DNA of 64,000 bases from positions 51,569,052 through 51,633,051 of the forward strand of contig OX326956.1 of assembly GCA_946800325.1 (NCBI GenBank), read 5' to 3'. The DNA is from Luzula sylvatica. Lineage: Eukaryota > Streptophyta > Magnoliopsida > Poales > Juncaceae. Both the position numbers and the translations under genes were made by a program. Numbering within the stretch: position 1 is the first letter of the stretch; each line of letters starts with the position of its first letter. Positions 36,211 to 48,103 of the stretch are shown here, piece by piece. Under the pieces are notes generated by a model. That model ran no database searches, was not told where the DNA came from, and was given only the letters and a program-made list of their open reading frames with translations.

Positions 36211-36643
36211 GGTGTGCTCCCGAGTTTTTTATGAAGGGGAGGGGAATGAAGGGGAAGGGGAAGGGGATGGAGGGGAAGGGAATGAATGGGAAGGAAAGAA
36301 AAGAATTTTCTTTTGCTCCCAAGTTCAAAAATGTTTAATGAAGGGGAAAGAAAGGGAAAGAATAACATCATGAAAAAATGACAATTTTACCCTTTGAATA
36401 ATTACCAACTATATAATAAAAATAGGGATATTTTAGGTATTAGAATGTTTTAACATTTTGTCCCCTCCATTACCCCCTAAATTTGGGGAGAAAAATATTT
36501 GGTCTCTTTTGTATATGGAGGAGAAATAGTGTCCCCTTCATTCCCTTTCCCCCTCATCAAAAAAAACTTGGGAGCAAGATAAAAATTAATCTTCCCCTCC
36601 ATTCCCATTCCCTCCCTCCCATTCCCTCTCATTGGAGCACACC
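36211..36643. mobile_element. Harbinger-type MITE, 433 bp
   Basis: Ends GGTGTGCTCC and GGAGCACACC, preceded by TAA and followed by TTA. The interior is purine-rich (GAAGGGGAAGGGG) on the left and pyrimidine-rich on the right, so the halves are inverted copies. It is clearly a deletion derivative of the element next to it, which it abuts with only TAA between. Confidence 0.75.
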
Positions 36644-36668
36644 TTAGATTGGTGCAATAAACCTAATA

Positions 36669-36951
36669 CTTATGTTTGGATTGTTGTACGTGTTATATTA
36701 CTGCAGTTCTATCTTCTTTATGGCATTATGTTACAGCAATTTGGATTCTCGTGAAAATTACAAGAGTCACAAAAATAGGAATGGGGGATTAATTAAGTAT
36801 TAAATTAATATGTGTTAATATTTTTGTGAATAATGATGTTGTTTGAATAAATTGTATATATTCAAGTTTATTAATACATTTTGAGCAATTTTAATTTTAA
36901 TTTAAATATTTTTAACTTCAAAAATTTGTACGTTGTATTAGTAGTATCATC
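36669..36951 (-). repeat. Right arm of the 280-bp inverted repeat
   Basis: Inverted copy of 31262-31540; begins CTTATGTTTGGATTGTTGTA and ends GTATTAGTAGTATC. Confidence 0.8.
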
Positions 36952-36965
36952 ACTCTTATATTTAT

Positions 36966-37138
36966 GAGTAATTCTACACAATATGGTCTCGCTGCATAAT
37001 TGGTAGCGGGATGATGATGTGTATGATTTAGATTGAAAAATAAGATAAACTAATTATATGATGTGGAAACAATATATAACGTATGATTAACATCATGATG
37101 CGAATTATACGGCGAGAGCATGTTGTGTAGAATTACTC
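36966..37138. mobile_element. 173-bp MITE with GAGTAATTCTACACAA ends
   Basis: The left end GAGTAATTCTACACAATATG and the right end GTGTAGAATTACTC are inverted repeats, extending to GGTCTCGC versus GCGAGAGC. The same terminal motif bounds the element at 54410-56112. Confidence 0.75.
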
Positions 37139-40100
37139 TCTATATTGTTACATTTTTGCTATGTATTAAATTTTAGTTTAGCATTAAATTCGCTTAATTA
37201 ATTTTTTGTCAACACGACAAGTATCGCGGTGAAATGTAAAGGGGGACAAATATAATTTTCAATAATAAATACATATTTATTTACAAATAAATTATAATTA
37301 TAAAAATCAGTAATTCAAATATTGTCATATATCATAATATAATAATTGAAACGTTTAATAACTAAAAAAATAAAGTTAAAATCATATTTTTAGAATAATT
37401 TGATAGACCTTGATATGATAAATAATATGACCGAATTATTAGAGAAAAAATAGTAAGGATTCATAAAAGATGGAAAACAATGTATCTTCGAATTTCGATA
37501 TCTTGCAAGACAATAAATCAGAGAAAATATATAACTACATTGAACATTGAAAATTCCACAAAATTTCTTAAAATCAAATATGAAAAAGAATGTACTCGTG
37601 TTAAGAAAAATGTACACAATCTCATGTTACTATCCATAACTCCTTGAATTGAAAATTCAAAAATTCCATAGCCCTTTGACCTACAATGATCGAATACAAT
37701 CATTAAAATTATAATTTACAAGTGATCGAGAGATCGAGAGATCAAATTATTTTGTCACGGCATGTCATATTAATGATATTAATTATTTATTATACACGAA
37801 ATGGCGGTGTGGACCTGTGGTATACCAAATGCACACACAAACTTGCATAGCTTCTGTAGATAGAGAATATGGATCGTTAGATATTGATCGGGTGGTTACG
37901 AGTTATTGGCTCGATGATCCGATGATAAATCATCCGTGACCTCATGAGTTATGATGTTGTGTCCTAGCTAGCTAGCCTAATCTCCAGTTATCTTATCCTA
38001 CTAGAGCCCTAGTTTATTGTTTCATTGATTTTTTGTTAATGCAATATGTGTTTCCATTTATGCGATGTTTGACACTCGTGTTATAAGCGAAATTAAGATT
38101 TCATCAGTTTATGTTATTTTTTTCTTTAAACTCACGAACTTCAATTTTACAAAAACTCGAAATTCAAATGCCGACAAAATATTAACGTCTGCAAATTAGT
38201 GCAGTCTTCGCTTCTTCGATGTATTTTTTTCTTTGATCAATGCGTATGTGCTTCATTTTTCTCTTTCTCTCTCGCTTCACGTGTTATCCTGATCACGATT
38301 TTTTTTTTCTTCCTTTCTTTCTTGTTCTTGTGTTTGTATTATCTTACTCTTTCTAATCTTACGCTCGTCTTATTTCTACATATTTTGTGAGTTATTTTCT
38401 CGTTTATGCTCTAGTAAATTCAGGATGACTCTTCATATATAGTTCATTATTATATTAACTTTTTTTGTTAACACTACTTGAATAGAAACGCAATCATTCA
38501 ATTTTCAAGCTAATTATTTTGCATCAATGTTTCCTTTATCTTAGTTCTAGGTATGTGCATTAATTTATCCAACTAAGAAAATTTAATTCATGTTGGAGAC
38601 TAAATTGGTGGTGTTGACACACTAATAATTATTTGTTTATGCAAATTTTATGATATCAATAATATTTTTACTGATAAATAATTATTATACTTGACATCTT
38701 TTACTAATTTTAATAAAATATCACTTCAATACTCACAAGAAATAAAATTTGTGAATTTTCAAAATATCAAACAAATAATTATATTTTTCATCATTTTATC
38801 TTTCAAATTTCAAACGTCTAAACAAACAATAGAATTAACTAAGGGGTCATTTTTTCTTTTTCATTTTTTTTTAATCTTATGATCCAGCTCCATTCCACTG
38901 ATTCTACTTGCCAAACAAACTCTAAGTTAAATCAATATACCAAAAATTCAAATTGAATTTATATGTTGATAATTTATCAAACTAGTATTGTGTTACAAAC
39001 ACGATATCCAGATTTCTATAATTTAACACACAATTTAATGTTATGATAATTTTTGTCACTAGCATGTTAGGTTGATTTTCTTTGTAAATTCGTTCACATA
39101 ATCATGTGAATTTTGAAGAAAAAAATATTAAAATATGTTTATCGCATAAGCTGGATATTCATGTAAATAAATCTCAAAATAAATATGAATTTGTGTTTGT
39201 AATATCGTTTGAACAAAATAAACAACTTTAAATTTAGTAAATTAAATTTATTGTAACCAATATAGGATTCGACAATAACCCAAAACCAAAAAATCAAACC
39301 AATTAACTAATATATCGCCTCAATCTAAAATAAAACGATAAATATTAAATTGGAATGATTAAGAAAATAAAAAGATAAATATTAAATTGTAACCAACTTT
39401 TTTGAGGATTCAAACTAGTAGTTCCATTTACACATATTCAATATAAAATTTTTGTATGATATTTCGTTAATTATAAAATAAATTGATAATAATTATCATT
39501 TTTATTACATAAAAAATATCATTTTTACTATTTCTATATTTAGGAAACTAACAAAATTTTCCAAATTCCATTTTTTTTTCCAAATTCCTTCAATTCATGA
39601 AATGGCACAATGTCATTTTTTTCGAATTCCTTCGTTAAAAAACATCATTTATTTAATATTATCGTTTTATTTTCTTTTATTTGTCATTTTTTCTTACAAA
39701 ACGTAAATATTAAAATTTGCAATTATCTTTTTTTAATTAAATCATATGCTATTTACCTTTTGTAAAAAAACAAATATTGATAGAATAACAAATTACCTGA
39801 ATTAATTAATCATCGTAAGATATTTTACATAATAATTTTTTGAGGTTGAAACATTGAGCCGATTACAATAATGATTTTTTTCTAGTATCCCACTACACGT
39901 TTAAAAAAAAACTCAAATTAGGATTGAAATATTACGATACAATTTTTATTTCAATCACGACGAGAATCTTGAATTTCCTACTCCAATAATTGACGATTAT
40001 AAACTTTGATTTATATTATGACCCGACGATATTTAATTCAAAATTTTCTATATCACGAATGTCGTACGTACAAAAAACATGCATCAATTTTACGAAGCTA

Positions 40101-40475
40101 CAAACACGATAATATAATGGACGAACTATGTTCATATGATCGTACTAAAATAATAAACATTGATTCTCAAATCATATTTACCATGTACAGTTTCTGATCG
40201 TCGACTTAAAAAAAAAACACATTAATTACACACATATTATTTTTTGTCAAATTAGACATAATTTTCAATTATGAATAAAAATATTCACACAAGAACCTTT
40301 ATTTTAAAATATTTTACTCAATACAATACAAGTTATTAAGACAAATTTCTTGAAATAGCATGTGATAAAAAAGAAGTACACCATCAGCTACATTACCAAC
40401 ACCAACAAAAATTCCAAAAAAGCTCAAAACGCGGGAGCCGTGGTCTTTGGCCCTCCCTAGTCAGCGTCCCCACTA
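37139..40475. other. Intergenic, no gene recognised
   Basis: About 3.3 kb of AT-rich sequence. No domain-bearing frame and no clean terminal repeats were seen. Confidence 0.5.
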
Positions 40476-40702
40476 CTAGGGCGGTCTCCATTTCCCCACC
40501 CTCTCCGAAAACCCTAAACCCATACAACACATCCTCACGACCCACTCAAAGCCCCACCCACTACACGGCTTCCTACACAAACGCGAACGCAGTGGGTCTT
40601 CTTTGGCGGTCGCCGTCTTCTTCCTCGCGCTTTCTTCTCGCCAAAGCCTTCCGAGCAAAGCGCGTTCACATGAATTGATGTGTTGTATTCGTTGATATTC
40701 CG

Positions 40703-40710
40703 TATAAATA
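40703..40710 (+). promoter_or_regulatory. TATA box of the Harbinger-derived nuclease-like gene
   Basis: TATAAATA, 133 bp upstream of the main ATG, in a C-rich promoter region. Confidence 0.5.
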
Positions 40711-40838
40711 TAAATAATCACCTCCATTCTTCTCTCCGTTCACACCAGTCTTAGCTTGGCTTCTCTATCGTTCTACATACACCTTTCACTGTCTCTCCTT
40801 CCCCTCCAATCAATCGCTATTTCTAGTCTGCGAACTAT

Positions 40839-40859
40839 ATGAATGAAAACCCCTTCTAA
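40839..40859 (+). promoter_or_regulatory. Six-codon upstream ORF overlapping the main start
   Basis: ATGAATGAAAACCCCTTCTAA encodes MNENPF and stops 16 bases inside the main frame. The main ATG at 40843 is four bases downstream in another frame. Neither ATG has a strong -3 purine. Confidence 0.5.
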
Positions 40860-42465
40860 TCAATCCTTCACAGAAGACGAATTGTCCTTCTACTACTCCT
40901 TATTCCAGGAGAATACCACCACCAACAACCCCGACTCGCCTCCTCCCTTGTCCTACCCCGACCCCATGCCTAAACGCAAGCGCCGTGCTGATAACATTCT
41001 CGATACCAATCCTGATTCTACTGCTGATTCTAGTCTCGAACCTAATTTGGTCCCTGTTAGTGAGAATTCGGCGAAGAAGAAGAACAAGAAGCGGTCGATT
41101 GCGAGGTTACTGACTTCTTTGGCAGCTCTGGATGCACAGGAGGAATCTGACAGGCGGGAGTCTGACGAGTCGGAAAGGCACGATCTTTCTTTACTTGAAT
41201 CGAACCATCAACATAAAACTGAATCTATGCTGGATTATTATTCCAGCATGCAAGAGCACTACGACCAGTTAGACGAGTCCGTCACAATCCGAGCAAAAAG
41301 GGCAGGTCTTGCCACAAGAGCCGCTGCGTCTACCGTCGCATCAGCAGCTGCCACGGCGGATCCGGCGGAGCAAGCCTCCACTGCCACCCACCACCAGAGG
41401 AGACTTTGGGTGAAAGACCGGTCAAAGGCGTGGTGGGACAAGTGTAACAGCCCAGATTTCCCTGAAAACGAATTCAGAGCTGCATTTCGCATGAGCAGAG
41501 CTACTTTCGACATGATTTGCGACGAGCTAAGATCTGCGGTGGCGAGAGAGGATACGATGCTCCGTGCAGCCATTCCTGTGCAACAACGCGTGGCCGTTTG
41601 TATCTGGAGACTCGCCACTGGCGAACCTCTACGACTCGTATCGAAAAGATTCGGTCTCGGCATCTCCACTTGCCATAAATTGGTACTAGAAGTTTGTGCT
41701 GCTATAAAAACAGTCCTCATGCCGCGATTCCTCCAATGGCCAACAGGTCCAGATTCAATTTCTTCCATCAAATCGAAATTCGAATCGATTTCACGTATTC
41801 CGAACGTGATTGGATCGATGTATACGACTCACATACCAATAATCGCACCCAAAATCTCCGTGGCGGCTTATTTCAACAGACGCCACACAGAGAGAAATCA
41901 AAAGACTTCTTATTCGATCACTCTACAAGGCGTGGTGGACCCCACCGGAGTATTCACAGACGTTTGTATTGGCTGGCCCGGCTCAATGCCTGACGATCAA
42001 GTTCTAGAAAAATCCGCTCTGTACCAACGAGCAATGGCCGGTATGTTAACCGATACGTGGGTTGTTGGCGGTACCAGTTATCCGTTGATGGATTGGGTTC
42101 TAGTTCCTTACGACCATCAAAATTTAACTTGGACCCAACACGAATTTAACGAGAAGATTGGGGATTTGAGAAATATCGCCAAGGAGGCTTTTACGAAATT
42201 GAAAAGTAGATGGAGTTGTTTGCAAAAACGAACGGAAGTGAAATTGCAAGACTTGCCGGTGGTTCTGGGGGCGTGTTGTGTGTTGCATAACATTTGTGAG
42301 ATGAGAGGAGAGGAGATGGAAAATGAGATTAGGTGCGAATTGATTGACGATGAAATGGTGCCTGAAAATGCGACGAGTCGATCCGTGGCAGCTCAGCAAA
42401 TGAGAGATAGTATTTCGCATAATTTGTTGCATAGAGGTCTTGCCGGAACTGGGTTTTTTTCATAG
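40843..42465 (+). CDS. Harbinger-transposase-derived nuclease-like protein (ALP1/HARBI1 family)
   Basis: An intact intronless frame of 540 aa. The first 190 residues are acidic/basic and low-complexity, with KKKNKKR nuclear-localisation-like sequence. Then comes the DDE_Tnp_4 fold: RRLWVKDRSKAWWDKCNSPD, FPENEFRAAFRMSRATFDMI, an HTH-like RLVSKRFGLGISTCHKLVLE, and the nuclease core. It closely resembles Arabidopsis At5g12010/At4g29780 from memory, including the TGFF-type ending. Catalytic positions look lost. Where active HARBI1-type enzymes have GxIDGTHI, this has GSMYTTHI (Tyr327). The second Asp remains (GWPGSMPDDQV, D384). The VVERxFG glutamate position reads IAKEAF (Lys447, with Glu next to it). 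This points to domestication as a binding or chromatin protein, as known for ALP1 with Polycomb. The neighbouring kinase at 49163-52240 is also its neighbour in Arabidopsis. Confidence 0.9.
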   Translation: MKTPSNQSFTEDELSFYYSLFQENTTTNNPDSPPPLSYPDPMPKRKRRADNILDTNPDSTADSSLEPNLVPVSENSAKKKNKKRSIARLLTSLAALDAQEESDRRESDESERHDLSLLESNHQHKTESMLDYYSSMQEHYDQLDESVTIRAKRAGLATRAAASTVASAAATADPAEQASTATHHQRRLWVKDRSKAWWDKCNSPDFPENEFRAAFRMSRATFDMICDELRSAVAREDTMLRAAIPVQQRVAVCIWRLATGEPLRLVSKRFGLGISTCHKLVLEVCAAIKTVLMPRFLQWPTGPDSISSIKSKFESISRIPNVIGSMYTTHIPIIAPKISVAAYFNRRHTERNQKTSYSITLQGVVDPTGVFTDVCIGWPGSMPDDQVLEKSALYQRAMAGMLTDTWVVGGTSYPLMDWVLVPYDHQNLTWTQHEFNEKIGDLRNIAKEAFTKLKSRWSCLQKRTEVKLQDLPVVLGACCVLHNICEMRGEEMENEIRCELIDDEMVPENATSRSVAAQQMRDSISHNLLHRGLAGTGFFS

Positions 42466-42469
42466 AAAG

Positions 42470-43834
42470 ATTTGAGAATTTTTTCAAATTATTTAGTTTG
42501 TTTGATTTAATATAGTTAAAGAAGAATTACAGTTTGATTAGTGTTGATTTTATTATTGGTTTACCTGTAGAACAGGAGATTTTTTTTAGAAGAATTTTAC
42601 TGATTAGGGTCTGTATTGTTCTTGTTACTTGTTATGATTGAATTAGATAAAACTTTTTATCTTATTTAGTATTTTTGATTATCTAACTTATTTTGACAAA
42701 TGGGGCTCTCCATGTGTACACAAGAATTCAAAATTCTGATTTTTTCAAAAGAGATGATTACAGAACAAGTCAAAATCAAAAGGATTTCTTTTTGTTTCCC
42801 TTTTGGATAATTTCTGTGTGTATCTTTGTAAAATATGAAAATATCATGTTTCCCCTGCATATAATGCTAACTTGCATAATATTGAAGAATTGAAGAATAT
42901 TATTTATAATTATGGCAGAAACAACACAAGAAATTTTATGTATGGGTCTCTGTTTAGCCCATTTGCTATGTTTGAAATTTGAATGCATTAATAATTAATA
43001 ATTAATAAGATACATGATGAAATTTGAAGGGTTACCTATTATATTAGTTATATACACGAGGGTGCGCATGAATTCATGCCTTGTATATTTTTGTGAGGAT
43101 TGAAAAGGACCTTAATTTTTTTGGGTCATGTGGTGATAATGTGAACACGTTTGTTTCCTCACTACATCCTTCTAGATTTCGAGCTTTTGAAAAGATAATC
43201 CTTTCAAAAACTACTTATAATTGACCCTAAAGGAATCTAATAAGGTAAGGGACTTCTAGAATATTCAAGAAAATTAAGAATTTTTGAAAAATTTCTCTAG
43301 TTACTAGCATGACGTGAGCGAAAAATTATGCACATCCCTGTCGATCTGTTTTATCAAATGAACTGTAAGTATTAATTATGTATTCGGTGAAAGGACATAA
43401 ATATCTATAATCTCAAAATTATACATTCTTGTCATATTCGGGTTTTGCATTGATTTGCTTTTATATCGAACAATCAAGTCTAACAATTATCATTAATTTT
43501 CAATAGGAAACGTTATTTTTGGTCATCCATTAAGCAATTTATCACGCAAAATTAATTTGACTCGCATAAAAACAAATCATAATAGCTTTATTCAATTGTT
43601 GCGTTTTACAAATAATCATAACTAATTTAACAATTCGGTATTCACACAAACTCTCCGCAAATACATAAATTACTTCGACAATCAATAAAGAAGAGAGACA
43701 CACATTGATTCGTTTATAAATAGGACAAATCCTTCATATAACCAATCTATTCAAATGATGTCCATAATAAATCCTACATATTTTGAATTTTTATAAACGT
43801 AACTAACCTTAATATAATAATAATTATTATGTTG
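42470..43834. other. 3' flank and intergenic, no gene recognised
   Basis: AT-rich; holds the likely 3' UTR of the nuclease-like gene and no recognisable coding sequence. Confidence 0.5.
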
Positions 43835-43940
43835 CACGGATACGGATACGGATCTTGTATCCGATATGATATGCATACAGGGATATGGTAGTTTAAAAAA
43901 CAACATAAGATACGAATCACGATACATCTATGGTATATAA
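43835..43940. mobile_element. Truncated relative of the 22875-23409 hAT MITE
   Basis: Begins GTTGCACGGATACGGATACG and continues with TATCCGATATGATATGC, matching the subterminal GGATACG words of the element at 22875-23409. No paired end or TSD was found. Confidence 0.45.
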
Positions 43941-43959
43941 TGCTTTATTAATTTATTAA

Positions 43960-44520
43960 AAAAAAATGTGACTTTACATATTTTCTCTTCTATAACCCCG
44001 CAATATCATGTTTATCCTTGCAAAAATTCAGAATATCATTTTTACCCTTAAAAACATAAAAGATATAAAAAATGCAAAATAATAGTAATAATAATAATAA
44101 TAAATAAGAAGGGGAATTTACATATTTACCGTACTAAAAATCCAAACTATCATATTTGTCATTCGAAAAATAATAATAAAATATTGTATTTACTCTTCGA
44201 AAAACCCAGCACATCATATTTACCTTTGAAAAATTTATAAGATATAAAAGAAAAATCCAAAATTATAATAATAATAACACAAAAAATATCATATTTACTC
44301 TCCTAAAAATCCCAAAATATCATATTTATCATTCGAAAAATAAAAATATCATATTTACCCTTCCAAAAATCCAGAATATAATTTTTGTCCTTGAACAACT
44401 TAGATGATATGAGAAATATCCAAATTAAAGATAATAATAATAATAATAAGGGGATTTACATATTTGCCTTTCTAAAACCCAAAAAATATCATATTAATCA
44501 TTTGAATAAATAAGAATTAA
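43960..44520. repeat. Degenerate repeat of ATATCATATTTACC units
   Basis: About ten loosely spaced units of the form CATATTTACCCTT(C/T)(C/G)AAAAATCC with AATAAT runs between them. No coding content. Confidence 0.55.
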
Positions 44521-44916
44521 AACAAGTCTTTAAAATAACCTTTGTAGAACTGTATTGAAATAAAAGAAACTAAAATTGAAAAAATCACGTTTGAAATTAA
44601 AAAAAAAAACTAAAAATAAAGTTAAGGGTTTACAACACATAAACTTTTACAATAAATTTTTTTTTAAACGATTATTTTTGTGGACACGGTCCATGAAAAT
44701 AGGTGAATGATTGTTATTTGTAGGTGCTTCAGTATATATAACCATGTCTATTCAAAGAAATCCAGTGTTTAAATCGATTACAACTCTTGAATCATCAAAA
44801 TGGAAATCCATATTTTGTAGGTGAAGTGAAAACATAATATGAGAGGAAAAAATGTGTAATATGATATATAAGTATAAATAAGAAAATCGGTAAATTCACA
44901 TAGAAATGTCAAAGGT

Positions 44917-45040
44917 CTTTGGTTGAGTGTTTGACACAAAAATCATATGTTGTAAGAGGTTGCGGTTCAAGTCTCATTGATATTAAAAAAAGATACCATC
45001 AACGATAAGCGAACGCGTCTTGGATGCCACTAAATAAAAT
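44917..45040 (+). repeat. tRNA-derived SINE-like sequence
   Basis: A-box-like GGTCTTTGGTTGAGTG is followed about 30 bp later by a clear B-box-like GGTTCAAGTCTC, then CATTGATATTAAAAAAAGAT. It is the best-preserved of the four related copies in the window. Confidence 0.5.
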
Positions 45041-45657
45041 TCTTAAAAAAATATATATTATAATAACACATTTTCTTTCCAATGCAAATAAGTTCCAAAT
45101 TTGCATCCATCAGAAAATAAACTGTTCACTTTGAATTATACTTATTTCCAGATTATAATATATGTGTTACTTGTTATTTGCATTTCTCCTTCTTCTATTG
45201 TCTCAAATCTTAGTAAAATATTATTTTTGGGGGAATTTTTCAAAAATCCCTAATTTTTTGCAAATTATGAAATTTTTTATCTTTTTAGAAATCCCCTATA
45301 TTTTTAGATTTTCTCAAAAATTTCGTATATTTTTTTTATATCTTCCAAAACCCTCATTTTTTTAGATTCTCTCAAAAAAAACTTTTTTTTCTATTATATT
45401 TTAAAAAATGATCATTATACTTACAAAAGTTCCGTAACAATTTTAGAAAAATAGTTGTTGGGCTGTGTTCCCTCTAAAATCAAACTTAGCCTTTAGAGAA
45501 TAATAAGTTGGGCCCAATGGACAATCATAACACGGAACTAAAATCCCGTCTTTTACACACTACAACCGAGAATTACTTTCCTTGTTTTGATAAAATTTGA
45601 AGGGAAGGGCTGGTACGTAAAAAGTTCCAAAGAGGAGAAGAGGGGGAAAGGAGAAAA

Positions 45658-47663
45658 ATGTCGACGGTGTACGTTTTGGAGCCTCCGACGAAAGGGAAGG
45701 TGGTGATAAAGACGACTCTCGGGCCGGTGGATATCGAGCTTTGGCCTAAAGAGGCGCCTAAGGCTGTTAGAAACTTCGTGCAGCTGTGCTTGGAGGGTTA
45801 TTATGACCGTACTATTATTCATAGGGTTATCAAGTCGTTTCTCGTTCAAGCCGGTGATCCCACCGGAACCGGTACAGGTACGTAGCAAATTTCCTTTCTT
45901 TTAGCAACCCATTTGCTTCCTTTCTACCTAGGATTTGTGAAATTTGGAGAGTAATTGTACAAGTGTTGTCCAATTAATACAAATTAAGCCTAATTTCTGA
46001 CCTGATTTCAATCTTCCGTGAATTTTAGGTGGAGAAAGCATATACGGAGCACCATTCAGTGACGAATTTCATTCTCGTTTGCGGTTCAACCACAGAGGTT
46101 TGGTTGCTTGTGCAAATGCCGGTACGGCTCATTCTAATGGAAGCCAATTCTTTTTCACGCTCGATCGATGCGAGTGGCTAGAAAAAAAGAATACCATTTT
46201 TGGGAAAGTAACTGGAGACTCCATTTACAATCTCTTAAGATTGGGCGAGGTCGAAACCGATAAGAATGATCGCCCTTTAGACCCACCTCCTAAAATCCTC
46301 TCTGTCGAGGTAATTCTTTCAATTTTGTCCCAATTTAATTACTTTTTTCTGTTTCCTTTTTTTCTAAATCTTGATTTCGTGATTTAGGTTTTATGGAATC
46401 CATTCGAGGACATAATACCAAGAAGATTGCCCCAACTTGCTATTAAAAGTGATAATGAAGTAAAGAAAAAAGAGAATAAAAAGGGAATTAAAAACATAAA
46501 TGTACTATCTTTCGGCGAAGAAGTAGAAGAGGACGAAAAAGAGATAGAAAAAGACAAAATAAAAAGCATTCACGATGTCTTGGACGATCCTCGCTTTCTC
46601 AAAACCGATCCATTAGTAAGATTCGTACTCCCATTAATAATAATAATAATAATAATAAATCATTCTATAAATTTATAAATTAGTTTAAAATTAATTTTAT
46701 TTACCTTTTTATTAATTTTTAGAGCGAAGAACAAATGGAGAAGAAGAAGGAAACGGTTTTGTCTGTTAGAGACGCATTAAGTTCCAAAAAGAATGATACT
46801 AAAGATCATGATGATAACATTGATGATGTCAAGGATGATGACGATGAGGTCATGTTTGATTTAAAGATGCGTTCACAAATTCTCAAAAAGAAGAAAGATT
46901 TAGAAGTGAAAAAGTTACCTTCAGGTACCATAATATTACTATTATTAATTATTCGTTTTATCATTGTCTTAACTTTTCTTTGTGCAATTTTGCAGATAAA
47001 CCCAGTCGTAAATCTCGTAAAAGTACACCGCCACCTAAGCACGAGGACGATTCAGAAAATGAATTGCCCAAGGCCGAGAAATTATCATTGAAGAAAAAAG
47101 GAACTGGATCCGAAGCGAGAATGAATTTATTCAAGAACAATTCTGATCTTCAATTGTTTAATAAATCTGAACAACAGAGACAAATTCAGAAACAAAAGAA
47201 ACGCCAACTTCAAGGCCGCGATGATTATGTAATTAATGATTTTAATTTACGCATTTTTATTTTGACGATTAATTAATTGTGATTTTATTATTATTGCATG
47301 GTTTCGAAAGACATTGGCAAAGCTGCAGAAGTTCAAATCATCTGTTTTGAAGAAAGATAGTAATGACGAATCCAAGGAAGAAAATGAAAATGATGAAGAT
47401 GTTTCGGATTGGAAATCACATAAATTTGTCTATTCCTCTCATAAGGTTAGTTATTAGCTATTATTATTATTATTGTTATTATTATTATTTGGTAATTTGT
47501 TTTGTTTTCTTTTCAGAATAAAGGTGAGATGATGAGAAAGGAGGATGTAAATGATTACACGGTGTTCGATCCTTTATTAGAGAAAGGAAAAGAGAAATTC
47601 AACAAAATGCAAGCTAAGTTAAAGAAACAAAATCGTGAATGGGCTGGTCGATCTCTCACTTGA
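45658..47663 (+). CDS. CYP57: Cyclophilin CYP57 / CWC27-type spliceosome-associated PPIase
   Basis: CDS = join of 45658-45877, 46029-46309, 46388-46615, 46723-46924, 46996-47228, 47311-47445 and 47517-47663; 481 aa, all GT-AG, frame kept. Residues about 10-170 form a cyclophilin domain: TTLGPVDIELWPKEAPKAVR, IIHRVIKSFLVQAGD, SNGSQFFFTLDRCEWLEKKN. The rest is a highly charged Glu/Lys coiled region ending WAGRSLT. This layout (MSTVYVLEPPTKGKV start, charged tail) is that of plant CYP57 and human CWC27, which associate with the spliceosome. The Arg and the active-site Trp (W123) are kept, but the position of CypA His126 is Asn (N128) and Met61 is Leu, so activity may be reduced. The usual Arabidopsis length is about 500 aa. 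The gene stands alone, between a Harbinger-derived gene and a convergent kinase gene. Confidence 0.93.
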
Positions 47664-48059
47664 AATCAATGTTAATTACATGTATGCCCTTTTCTCTTTC
47701 TGTTACTTTTTATTTTAATTAGGTTATCTAAGTATTGTTGTACGTGCACTTGTTAAGTAGATTTTGGAGAAGCTAATGAATTGTACAAATAAATGCATGA
47801 TTAATGAATGACGTTTCATGAGAATTTGGATTTTGAATAATTAGTACAAATATCATAAATAAGGTTATATATTTCGCATAACATAATTAGTACCATGATA
47901 GAAATATACCTATGCAAGCTATTATTATTTGCAGTTTTTCCACAAATACAAGCACAAATGATGAAACAATTTCCACCAAAAAACAAGCAACAAAAAAACA
48001 CATGTTTTTTGACACACCCCACAAAATAAAATAACCACAAAAAATAAAATAACCACAAA

Positions 48060-48103
48060 AAATATGTACCGACTCCCGCACAATTGTGCAGGGTATTTCC
48101 TAG
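48060..48103 (+). mobile_element. Helitron 3' terminus
   Basis: An imperfect hairpin (CCGCACAATTGTGCAGG, 48076-48092) is followed by GTATTTC and CTAG (48100-48103), then T. The body lies to the left. Just upstream, AACCACAAAAAATAAAAT is tandemly repeated near 48010-48062. The 5' end could not be set. Confidence 0.55.

Noticed and set aside
34085..36646. Intact autonomous Harbinger transposon
   Set aside because: No DDE transposase is present, the left terminus is missing and the SANT gene has a broken donor and frameshift.
40476..40727. Minus-strand 83-aa ORF upstream of the nuclease-like gene
   Set aside because: It overlaps the promoter and TATA box of the plus-strand gene and has no recognisable domain.
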